Source: Acidithrix ferrooxidans
GTDB taxonomy: Bacteria > Actinomycetota > Acidimicrobiia > Acidimicrobiales > Acidimicrobiaceae
Reading direction: 5' to 3'
DNA length: 33,391 nucleotides
Assembly (NCBI RefSeq): GCF_000949295.1
Contig: NZ_JXYS01000087.1
Location: forward strand, 1 to 33,391
Shown: piece after piece, positions 25,331 to 32,791 of the stretch
Position numbering within the stretch: position 1 is the stretch's first letter
Layout: every line of letters starts with the position of its first letter
Notes under the pieces: model-generated
Told to the model about the DNA's origin: nothing
The model's database searches: none
The model's input: only the letters and a program-made list of their open reading frames with translations
Translations under genes and position numbers: made by a program

Positions 25331-25459
25331 ATAATCCCCTTCCAGCGCTACGAACTAGTCTCTTGGTGTGAAACTAGCAGGATAGCCACCCATTTATCAA
25401 CATTTTGGTAATATTTACAGCCATCTAGGCAATTATCTACAAAATTCATAGTTCCTCGC

Positions 25460-26131
25460 TCAACGCGAAGGCGGCAAAACATTGCCTTTCAAAACCGGTA
25501 TCAAGACTTTAGTCACGTAATTAAAGGCCGCCAAATAAAGGGTTACTATCCCGATTATTGCTAGTCCGAGGCCAATAAGGTGCAAAAATGAAAGATTCGG
25601 CGACTTAGACTCCCCCGCCACCAAAGTAGGCAACGCACACAAAAGTGCAAATGTACCTGCCTTACCTAGCCATATTACGTCTAGGCGATAGCTCCTGGTC
25701 TTATAGAGATAACTCGACAGAAGTGAGATAAAGACCTCTCGAACCATGATCACAATTCCAAGCCAAAGCGGAATCCATCCCTGTATTATTGCAGTTATCC
25801 CAACAGCGATGATCACTATTCGATCTGCCGATGGATCAATAATCTTTCCCAGTTCAGAGACTTGATTAAAGTGCCGAGCAACATATCCATCTAAAAAATC
25901 TGTAAGACCAATAAAGACTAAGATGGCCGTAGCTAAAACAAATTGTCCACGTCCTACTGCCTCGTATATCGCAACCGGCAAAAGACATAGTCGCGCCACC
26001 GTAATTAGGTTAGGTACAGTCAACACGCGTGAATTTGAATCGAATCTATACTGATCCATGTCTTTTGGTGATACACCATTTGGTTCTGTAGATTCCGTCA
26101 ATAATGGACCTTTCTCCACGCTCTTACACAT
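25460..26131 (-). CDS. pgsA: CDP-diacylglycerol--glycerol-3-phosphate 3-phosphatidyltransferase
   Basis: Integral membrane enzyme of 223 residues that makes phosphatidylglycerophosphate from CDP-diacylglycerol and glycerol 3-phosphate. The CDP-alcohol phosphotransferase motif D-x2-D-G-x2-A-R-x8-G-x3-D-x3-D is intact: DFLDGYVARHFNQVSELGKIIDPSAD, about 83-108 (split here between two halves). The N-terminal 38 residues before VPNLITVARL are polar and not part of the family core, so a later start is possible; ATG 26131 or GTG 26119 fit the frame. About five or six hydrophobic spans are seen. Other phosphatidyltransferases (for example phosphatidylinositol-phosphate synthase) share the motif, but VPNLIT at the N-terminus favours PgsA. 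Synteny with mycobacterial pgsA2 near gcvH supports it. Confidence 0.88.
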   Translation of the reverse strand: MCKSVEKGPLLTESTEPNGVSPKDMDQYRFDSNSRVLTVPNLITVARLCLLPVAIYEAVGRGQFVLATAILVFIGLTDFLDGYVARHFNQVSELGKIIDPSADRIVIIAVGITAIIQGWIPLWLGIVIMVREVFISLLSSYLYKTRSYRLDVIWLGKAGTFALLCALPTLVAGESKSPNLSFLHLIGLGLAIIGIVTLYLAAFNYVTKVLIPVLKGNVLPPSR

Positions 26132-27003
26132 CTACCCAAATAGATCTCGACCTTAGTGCTTATGCTAGATACCTCGAAGAACGTATTTCAACTTAGCTTC
26201 TAAATACAACTATCTATCCTAATTCTAACCCGATGGTATCTAAAAGAGGATCTCGCCAACCGGAAGGTAAAAGTCATCCCAGAAACTTGTCCTAAAAACA
26301 CGAGACCACCGCGCAAAAGGGAATCCGCAAAAAGGGACCTCGATCACTTGTCCAGTTTCATCAAAAGAGAGATGAAACTAACGCCAGGATGCCTCTTGAC
26401 AAAGAACTCTTGGCCATTACGTGGCTAATGGATGCCAAATCATATGGATGCACCAGCGCTCAACAACCTAGCTACAGTCATTGGTAGCAAACAATCTTTC
26501 GGAAAAAATGACTTAACTGGAACAGCGGTCATTATATTTACCTATCCGGCCGACCAAAATAATTACCCCAATGAGCACATAGGGCCTAAAAGAGTCCCAA
26601 AACCGCTAATTTGCTCGTCCAGCAACTCAAAGAATTCAAAAGTCGATTGAGCTGGGATTCTAGAAAGGCAACTAATAGTGATTCGGTTGCCATCTCGCTA
26701 AAATGCCAAGGGTCTCTAAATGGGGTATAGTGCACTATCTCACCCTAGCGCTGGGCTTATTGCCAATTAGACAGCATGGGCCTAGTTGGTGGTTTTAGCC
26801 TCAAATCTACTAAACGATTCGTGAGCCAGGAAGAGCCAGGAACCCGAGGAGTCCTTCGATCTAAACTTTACGATGGAATCTAAAAGTATCTAAAACCGAA
26901 CTACCGTAAATAGAACTACCGATCAATACATCACGGAATCGATCTTCACAATAAGCGAAAACCAGCAAAACCAAGGCTCAATCCTCTAGTTCAGACCTCT
27001 AGT
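26132..27003. other. Long intergenic region upstream of pgsA
   Basis: About 870 bases without a convincing gene. It holds a perfect hairpin AGTTTCATC-N8-GATGAAACT (26354-26379), a tandem GAGCCAGGAA pair near 26822-26843, two AACTACCG near 26899-26920, and part of a 13-base tandem duplication (26983-27008). The plus-strand frame 26432-26650 (72 codons) has no ribosome site or motif. I found no tRNA, RNase P or SRP RNA signature. Confidence 0.45.
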
Positions 27004-27008
27004 TCAGA
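26983..27008. repeat. 13-base tandem duplication across the MBL gene stop
   Basis: CCTCTAGTTCAGA occurs twice in tandem (26983-26995 and 26996-27008). On the minus strand each copy includes the TGA that stops the MBL-fold gene, so the second copy lies in the 3' untranslated region. Confidence 0.9.
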
Positions 27009-27747
27009 CCTCAATTACATCGAAATCGTTAGCAATTAAAATCTCCCCTGAATACTTCGTCGACGCAACTTGGCGAGCCTGATTCGGGTCATTTGGATAG
27101 GCTACGTGAGTAATTACCAAACGAGCAACGCCTGCGGCTTCGCCAAGCTCACCTACTTCAAGAGCATCCATATGAATTCCGCGAGAAGACCATCTAGGCC
27201 TCTCAATCCAGGTTGACTCCGCCAATAGGATGTCAGCATTTTGAGCAAGGGCAACCAGAGAATCGCAGTAGGCACTGTCTGCGCTATAGACGATCGTGCG
27301 ACCGTCCGACTCTGTAATTTTTATACCCAAAGTCCCATCGACATGATCAGTTTCGCAAAAGGTTAGCTCAAGATCACCCAACAAAATCTTAGAATTAACG
27401 TCAATCTTTCGAAAGTCAAAGACTTCCGCCAACGCTAGACCCGTAAGATTACACAGAGCCTCATAGGTGACCGCGGTAGCAAGTAATGGTAATTTATCCA
27501 CCTTCGCACCGGGCACAAACTTCATAAAATGAAAGAGTGAGACCAGATCGGCCAAATGATCGTGGTGACGATGAGAAATAAATACTCCGGAGAGCAGTGA
27601 GGTCTCGCTCACGGCCAAAAAGTTAGAAAATGAACCATTGCCAAGATCCATCAGTAGATTCGACCTCTCCGATGTCACCAAATAACTGGAACAGGCCCTC
27701 AAGGGTGCCCCATAGGAGCCTGCTGAACCACAAATAGTAAGCTTCAT
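27004..27747 (-). CDS. MBL-fold metallo-hydrolase
   Basis: A 247-residue metallo-beta-lactamase-fold hydrolase. The metal motif HxHxDH is present as SHRHHDHLADL (about 58-68); further ligands are the His in ETDHVDG (about 131-137), the Asp in VYSADSAYCD (about 151-160) and the His in LVITHVAYPND (about 214-224). The layout resembles the RNase Z/PQQ-B-like and cyclic-phosphodiesterase-like branch. A cytoplasmic location is likely, since no signal peptide is seen. Reaction unknown; it could act on a phosphodiester or a metabolite. Start ATG 27747 gives the usual MKLTICGSAG beta strand. It stands alone, and its 3' end carries a tandem duplication of the stop region. Confidence 0.88.
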   Translation of the reverse strand: MKLTICGSAGSYGAPLRACSSYLVTSERSNLLMDLGNGSFSNFLAVSETSLLSGVFISHRHHDHLADLVSLFHFMKFVPGAKVDKLPLLATAVTYEALCNLTGLALAEVFDFRKIDVNSKILLGDLELTFCETDHVDGTLGIKITESDGRTIVYSADSAYCDSLVALAQNADILLAESTWIERPRWSSRGIHMDALEVGELGEAAGVARLVITHVAYPNDPNQARQVASTKYSGEILIANDFDVIEV

Positions 27748-28059
27748 TGGATTCCCGTATCTTTAGCTAATGTGCGTTATTAGAGCATATCACTCATGGC
27801 CGCCCACCAACGAAGATGGCTTCATAGCCCTATAGGGTTTACAGCTCATAAGCATCCTAACCTTCACAAAAGTATTCACAAAAAAGGGCCAAAGATGCTT
27901 TAGAGGACCCAAATGATCACAGATAGACAACCAAAAGTGTGGGTTCAACTTGATCGAAAAAGACGCGTGGTTGAATGAGAGCAATATTTCCGAAAAATAC
28001 TTCATCATAACTGTCGGATAAGAGTGCGGAGATGCGATAATTATTACGGGTGGTGCAGG
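27748..28059. other. Divergent intergenic region
   Basis: About 310 bases between the minus-strand MBL gene and the plus-strand membrane-protein gene. The minus-strand frame 27790-28146 overlaps the latter and has no domain or ribosome site. Promoters for both flanking genes are expected here but not assigned. Confidence 0.4.
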
Positions 28060-28536
28060 TTGTCTAAGGTGTTCTTTGCATTTTCGATACCAATTATAGG
28101 TATTTTGTTTCTCGGAATTGCACCGGCAGTTGGCTGGTCTCGACAAAAACGAAAGATTGAGGAGGCTCGCCTAAAAAGAGCAAGATTGCATTCGAGCGAG
28201 CGCGCGCGATTGATCGCTCAAAGTTTTCCAACTTCCCAATCCGCCGAGATCACCGGAGTCGTCAACTTCGATGCAACCATTTTGATAGGTTACAAAAGGG
28301 ACTTTCCTAAGGATGGCTCATTGACCCCAGGTGAGACTGTCGGAGCGGACGGAACAGTAACGGGAACTTGGGTCGCTTGGACGCACAATTGTGCCGAAAG
28401 CGATATAAGCCGCCTTCAAACCTGGAGCAGCGATACGAAATCAATCGTATACCAAGTTGATAGTCAGAGCTCTGACCTGACCTTCATTGAGCCAATATCA
28501 CAAGAGAAGGTAAAAGTCCAGCTCGTTCCGTCATAG
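28060..28536 (+). CDS. Unknown single-span membrane protein upstream of ccdA
   Basis: About 158 residues if started at TTG 28060, which has GGGTGG just upstream and gives a clean start SKVFFAFSIPIIGILFLGIAPAVGW; the frame opens at GTG 28024 with a less sensible N-terminus. One hydrophobic span (about 4-25) is followed by a strongly basic stretch (SRQKRKIEEARLKRARL), so by the positive-inside rule the C-terminal part should be cytoplasmic. The rest, about 60-158, looks like a small beta-rich domain with GADGTVTGTWVAWTHNC and a single Cys. I do not recognise the family. It is about 100 bases upstream of ccdA on the same strand; a shared transcript is possible. Confidence 0.55.
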   Translation: MSKVFFAFSIPIIGILFLGIAPAVGWSRQKRKIEEARLKRARLHSSERARLIAQSFPTSQSAEITGVVNFDATILIGYKRDFPKDGSLTPGETVGADGTVTGTWVAWTHNCAESDISRLQTWSSDTKSIVYQVDSQSSDLTFIEPISQEKVKVQLVPS

Positions 28537-28634
28537 GCCCCAAGGCAATTCAACCAAACTAGATTAACTAGCACGAAACCGCTTTAGGGTGTTGGCGTCC
28601 AAGATTTAAATCTCGAGCAGGAAAAAGGAGACAC

Positions 28635-29453
28635 GTGGCAACAAGTCTTGGTTATATCGTGGCCTTTGGCGGTGGGATAATCTCATTCGCATCGCCATGC
28701 GTATTGCCACTTGTGCCCGCCTATCTTTCAATTATTACCGGCATAGACATTCGAGATAAAAAGCGCATTGAAGACAAAAAAGATTCACCGACAATCACAA
28801 CTAAGGTCAAAACCCAATCCAAAACAGTCGAATCAATTAGTTCTACTCAGTTCCAAGTCGCCAAAGCGACACTCTATTTTATTTTAGGTTTTGGAACGGT
28901 ATTTGTACTCTTAGGCATGACGGCGACTGCCTTGGGACGCTCGATCTTTCATAGCCACATCTTGATAGGACGAATTACGGGTCTCTTAGTCCTGGTGATG
29001 GGCGTTTTTATAGTAATCGGTGGTCTAGGACGGTTCAACATCTTCGCGTCGGAAAGGCGGTTTCATCCTAACATTGCACGCCTTGGCCGATTTGGGCCAG
29101 CAATCGCCGGGGTCGCCTTTGGCTTTGGATGGACACCGTGTATCGGGCCAATACTCTCATCTATTCTGGGAGTTGCAGCAAGCCAAAAAAGTGTGACGCA
29201 AGGAGCAATCCTGCTCGTCTTTTACAGTTTAGGTCTAGGGGTTCCTTTCATGATTACGGGCCTCGCCTATACCAGAATCAAGACGTCATTCGATTGGCTA
29301 AAACGTCAAAGTTCCAAACTCTCTCTCATCTCTGGATTCGCCTTAATATTCTTTGGATTGCTATTAGCGATGAACAGATTTTCACTTGTTACGATCGCCC
29401 TAAATGGCTTCTTCACGAAAATTGGCCTCTCCAAACTCGTATATTTAGGTTAA
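28635..29453 (+). CDS. ccdA: CcdA-type thiol-disulfide electron transporter
   Basis: A 272-residue integral membrane protein that carries reducing equivalents from cytoplasmic thioredoxin to extracytoplasmic thiol proteins, often for cytochrome c maturation. The paired redox cysteines are in the expected places: Cys22 in FASPCVLPLVPAYL and Cys169 in FGWTPCIGPILSS. Six hydrophobic spans are visible. The loop after helix 1 (about 38-75) is unusually long and charged (DKKRIEDKKDS, TKVKTQSK). GTG 28635 has AAGGAG just upstream, a strong site. No ResA, ResB or CcsA gene is in the window, so the partner is unknown. Confidence 0.92.
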   Translation: MATSLGYIVAFGGGIISFASPCVLPLVPAYLSIITGIDIRDKKRIEDKKDSPTITTKVKTQSKTVESISSTQFQVAKATLYFILGFGTVFVLLGMTATALGRSIFHSHILIGRITGLLVLVMGVFIVIGGLGRFNIFASERRFHPNIARLGRFGPAIAGVAFGFGWTPCIGPILSSILGVAASQKSVTQGAILLVFYSLGLGVPFMITGLAYTRIKTSFDWLKRQSSKLSLISGFALIFFGLLLAMNRFSLVTIALNGFFTKIGLSKLVYLG

Positions 29454-29457
29454 ATTC

Positions 29458-29487
29458 CACTTCAAAGGCAAATTTAAATTTGAAGTG
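29458..29487 (+). terminator. Probable terminator after ccdA
   Basis: Perfect nine-base arms CACTTCAAA (29458-29466) and TTTGAAGTG (29479-29487) with a 12-base A/T-rich loop, five bases past the ccdA stop. The tail (CTTCTCAGTTTGT) is only moderately T-rich, so strength is uncertain, but the position between ccdA and the lut promoter fits. Confidence 0.55.
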
Positions 29488-29496
29488 CTTCTCAGT

Positions 29497-29525
29497 TTGT
29501 AATTGATCATGTATCTATGTAGAAT
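29497..29525 (+). promoter_or_regulatory. Putative promoter of lutABC
   Basis: TTGTAA (29497-29502) and TAGAAT (29520-29525) are separated by 17 bases, a good housekeeping-sigma match, 33 bases before the lutA start. A TGATCA palindrome lies inside the spacer (29504-29509). No known LutR or LldR operator could be recognised. Confidence 0.5.
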
Positions 29526-29558
29526 TTCAAAAACATTTACTGCAAGGTATCTATCGTT

Positions 29559-30311
29559 ATGAATTCCCAAAAGATTGCAATCTTTGAAACCTGTCTAAAC
29601 GGCGCACTATTTAGCCGAACCACCCAGGCCACTTTCAACGTTTTAACCAGGTACGGATACCAGGTGCATCTCCCAAAAACACAGGTGTGCTGTGGTCAAA
29701 TGCACTTCAATACCGGCTATCCGGATCTGATCTCGGAGATGATTCGTTCGTTCGTTAAAACCAATATCGACTATGACTACGTCGTCTTTCCATCAGCTTC
29801 CTGTGCTGCAATGGTGCGCGAAAACTATCTCGAACTTGCGGGAGGATTTATGAGCCCAACCAATGTTCACAAACTTGCATCGATTCTAAATCGTTCATTC
29901 GAGCTCGTTGAATTTATAGATACCTATCATCGAGAAGATGTATCTAGCTCATACTTCCCCCATAAAGTAGTATTACATCCCACATGTCACTCAGTGCGAT
30001 CGTTGGGTCTATTAGAGCCATCACTTAGAATTCTAGGCTCGGTAGACGGGATTGAATTGATCACAAACCCCACTCAAACGACCTGTTGTGGCTTTGGCGG
30101 TACGTTTTCAGTAAAAAACAATGACGTCTCTGAAGCGATGCTAGAAGATAAAGTCAACTCCATAATTTCCCTAGATGCGCAATATTTAGTCGCACTCGAC
30201 AACTCTTGCCTGATGCATATAGGCGGAGGGCTCAAAGAAAAGGGATCGCAGATAAAGACGCTACACATAGCTGAAATACTCGCTAGCACTAAAGAGTCAG
30301 CTCTAGTTTAA
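29559..30311 (+). CDS. lutA: Lactate utilization protein A (Fe-S, CCG domain)
   Basis: First subunit of the LutABC complex that oxidises L-lactate to pyruvate. The 250-residue protein has two CCG-type cysteine modules: QVCCGQMHFNTG (Cys44, Cys45) with CAAM near Cys87, and HPTCHSVRSLG with QTTCCGFGGTFSV in the second half, as in heterodisulfide-reductase-like Fe-S proteins. Usual length is about 240. The first ligand Cys is in FETCLNG (Cys12). ATG 29559 has a GCAAGG site upstream. It starts the lutA-lutB-lutC operon; 14 bases separate it from lutB. Confidence 0.93.
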   Translation: MNSQKIAIFETCLNGALFSRTTQATFNVLTRYGYQVHLPKTQVCCGQMHFNTGYPDLISEMIRSFVKTNIDYDYVVFPSASCAAMVRENYLELAGGFMSPTNVHKLASILNRSFELVEFIDTYHREDVSSSYFPHKVVLHPTCHSVRSLGLLEPSLRILGSVDGIELITNPTQTTCCGFGGTFSVKNNDVSEAMLEDKVNSIISLDAQYLVALDNSCLMHIGGGLKEKGSQIKTLHIAEILASTKESALV

Positions 30312-30325
30312 GTGAACGGGAAATA

Positions 30326-31747
30326 ATGTCTCAATATCCAATAAAAGCAGCACTTGGGCAATCAGGCGAGATTAAATTCTCGAAATTAGCCCACGAATTT
30401 ACAAAGATTCCAGCCCTAAGAGCCAACCTAACCAACGCCACCGGAACGATTAGAAACAAAAGGGCTTCGGTAGTTTCTGAGGTCAGCAATTGGCAGACAA
30501 TGCGCACCAGAGCCGCAATGATAAAAGATGACTCACTCGCTAATTTGGACGACTTGATAAAGACTCTAATTCAATCAGTCCAAGAGCGTGGTGGTCAAGT
30601 TCACTTTGCTCATGACGCTCGCAGTGCTAACGAGATTATCGTTGGAATAGCCAAAAGCCATAACTTCACTGAGGCCATCAAGGTCAAATCGATAACTACC
30701 GATGAAATTGGGGTAAACGACGCTCTTGCAAAGGCGGGCATCAAAGCACAAGAGACGGATTTAGCCGAACTGATAGTGCAACTTGCCGGGGAAATGCCTA
30801 GCCATATTCTGGTGCCAGCTATTCATAAGAACAGAGATGAGATAGCCGAACTATTTTCGTCCACAATCTCTAAGACAAAACTTGAGAACTCTCCCGCAAT
30901 CCTCGCAGAGGCAGCTCGCGTTTATCTAAGAGAGAAGTTCCTAAGTGTACCGTTCGGAATCTCTGGGGCAAACTTTGCTGTGGCCGATTCAGGTTCAATT
31001 GCAATAGTTGAATCCGAAGGAAACGGTAGAATGTGCCTCACCCTTCCAGATGTCCTAGTTACAGTCATGGGTATCGAAAAGGTCATCAAATCATTTCAAG
31101 ATGTACCGCTCTTTATGGAACTCCTAGCTAGGTCATCCACTGGCGAACGGATGAACCCCTATACAACTATCTTCCATGGCGTAACACCAGGCGATGGCCC
31201 CCAGGAATTCCATTTGGTGCTACTGGACAATAATCGATCCTCGATCCTCTCAGATCCGGTCTCGTTTGAGACGCTACGATGCATCCGCTGTTCGGCTTGT
31301 CTGAATGTCTGTCCCGTCTATGAAAGGGCTAGCGGATTTTCATATGGATCCGTATATCAAGGTCCAATTGGCGCAATCCTTGTACCACAGTTGCTTGGAC
31401 CCGAACAAGCCGGCTCACTAGCATTTGCTTCGACACTATGCGGCGCCTGCTATGAAGTCTGCCCAGTAAAGATTAACATTCCAAGGATACTGACCTACCT
31501 AAGGAGCCGAGCCAACGAAGCCAATACCTCTAAATCTCAGCGTCGCGCCTTTGCCGTCGCCTCAGTCGTGATGTCGAATCCAAAACTCCTTCGAACGGCG
31601 TATGCTGGGGTAGGTTTTGGCAACGATCTTGCCGCCAAAATTCCAAAGAAGCTAATAGACGCTATCCCATTGATGAATAAATGGACCAAATCTCGAGGAA
31701 TACCTAGTTCTCGACGGATTAATAAAATCTCCGGGAAGGAAAAATAA
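30326..31747 (+). CDS. lutB: Lactate utilization protein B (Fe-S/LUD domain)
   Basis: Second subunit of the LutABC lactate-oxidising complex, 473 residues, the normal length. An N-terminal LUD-type domain includes GISGANFAVADSGSIAIVES (211-230). Two ferredoxin-like clusters follow: Cys319, 322, 325 and 329 (CIRCSACLNVCP) and Cys372, 375 and 379 (CGACYEVCP). This cysteine set is expected to bind two 4Fe-4S clusters. The C-terminal 80 residues are basic, ending SGKEK. ATG 30326 has GGGAAAT upstream. The stop TAA shares its last base with the ATG of lutC, so the two are translationally coupled. Confidence 0.95.
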   Translation: MSQYPIKAALGQSGEIKFSKLAHEFTKIPALRANLTNATGTIRNKRASVVSEVSNWQTMRTRAAMIKDDSLANLDDLIKTLIQSVQERGGQVHFAHDARSANEIIVGIAKSHNFTEAIKVKSITTDEIGVNDALAKAGIKAQETDLAELIVQLAGEMPSHILVPAIHKNRDEIAELFSSTISKTKLENSPAILAEAARVYLREKFLSVPFGISGANFAVADSGSIAIVESEGNGRMCLTLPDVLVTVMGIEKVIKSFQDVPLFMELLARSSTGERMNPYTTIFHGVTPGDGPQEFHLVLLDNNRSSILSDPVSFETLRCIRCSACLNVCPVYERASGFSYGSVYQGPIGAILVPQLLGPEQAGSLAFASTLCGACYEVCPVKINIPRILTYLRSRANEANTSKSQRRAFAVASVVMSNPKLLRTAYAGVGFGNDLAAKIPKKLIDAIPLMNKWTKSRGIPSSRRINKISGKEK

Positions 31748-32421
31748 TGAGCGGACCACACGACAATCCAGATCCATTAGAAGAAGGCGTATCCGCTATC
31801 TCGGTGGCGATTCGCCGCAACCCTAAGCTCGCGCAAGTACCATCGCAATATCGTCGCACTCCGAACCCTACCCATCAGGTCGAACATAACTTACTGGGAA
31901 CATTTGTCGAATTGGCGCGCGACTACAAGGCCATAGTAGAAGTCGTATCGAGCAAAAACGTCTCGAAACTACTTTATGAATTAACCGAAAAAGACTCCCA
32001 AAAATCTTTAATAATGCCCGAGTCGTTACTTCAAGATCTACAGCTAAACATCTTGGACGATTTGCGGACGCACTTCGATCTAACTATGGATGATCCAAAA
32101 CTAAATGCCTCGCAAATCTCACAAATCAACGCCTCGCTCACTGGAGCGTCCGCTGCTGCCGCCACAACCGGGTCGATAATTCTAAATAACCCAGTTACCG
32201 ACGGTCGACGGATCATCTCCTTGGTTGTCGACTACCACTACTGCCTCTTGCGCGCCAGCTATATAAAGTCAAGCTTTACCGAAGCTATGGCAATGGTAAA
32301 TCTAAAATATCCAATTACAGTAGTCTCTGGGCCCTCCGCAACCTCAGACATTGAACTATCAAGGGTTGAAGGCGTCCACGGTCCTCGGAAATTACGCATA
32401 TTGGTCTTGGAGGATCGCTAA
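31747..32421 (+). CDS. lutC: Lactate utilization protein C (LUD domain)
   Basis: Third subunit of LutABC, 224 residues. The LUD domain ends with the conserved VVSGPSATSDIELSRVEGVHG, about 195-215. The N-terminal 35 residues are poorly conserved, as usual. ATG 31747 overlaps the lutB stop by one base. No lactate permease or GntR-type regulator is present downstream: an ISL3-type remnant begins about 140 bases after the stop, so any such genes lie elsewhere or were displaced. Confidence 0.93.
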   Translation: MSGPHDNPDPLEEGVSAISVAIRRNPKLAQVPSQYRRTPNPTHQVEHNLLGTFVELARDYKAIVEVVSSKNVSKLLYELTEKDSQKSLIMPESLLQDLQLNILDDLRTHFDLTMDDPKLNASQISQINASLTGASAAAATTGSIILNNPVTDGRRIISLVVDYHYCLLRASYIKSSFTEAMAMVNLKYPITVVSGPSATSDIELSRVEGVHGPRKLRILVLEDR

Positions 32422-32557
32422 ATCACGCTGAGGCATTAGATTTACACTCCAGGTTCTTCTTGAAAAGTCGTGGGAAGTAAACTAAATAGCTTTAACGAAT
32501 CGAACTCAGCACGAATTGTGTGATTACACATTCCACGCGGTCGAACAACTAAAAACT

Positions 32558-32791
32558 GGCTCTCCTAACATAGATGTGGATCAAGCAACCCTTTCGTAGG
32601 GGAGCTTGAGATCAATCGGACCGCATGAAAGCATCACCAAAGCAAGTGTTGATTTTGCAGAGTGAAGACCATAGCATCTAGCAATGGCGGATCTAATTTA
32701 TTGTTTAGACCCTCAAGCCTTCCGTTGGAGACACCCTTTTCAAGCTAGGGGGCTCAATAGCAGCCATAATTCCATCTTTATGGGTTCGAAT
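32558..32791 (-). repeat. Inverted copy of the left-end ISL3 remnant
   Basis: These 234 bases are the inverted counterpart of 836-1069, with about six differences by eye. The outer end begins GGCTCTCC at 32558. The two copies point towards each other's flanks and enclose about 31.5 kb, so homologous recombination between them could invert the whole segment. The two flanks outside the IS ends are not similar, so they are separate insertions. Confidence 0.85.

Noticed and set aside
26432-26650. 72-codon plus-strand frame upstream of pgsA
   Set aside because: No ribosome site, no motif, low-complexity end.
27790-28146. 118-codon minus-strand frame with several Cys and His
   Set aside because: Overlaps the better supported plus-strand membrane-protein gene, has no ribosome site and no family motif.
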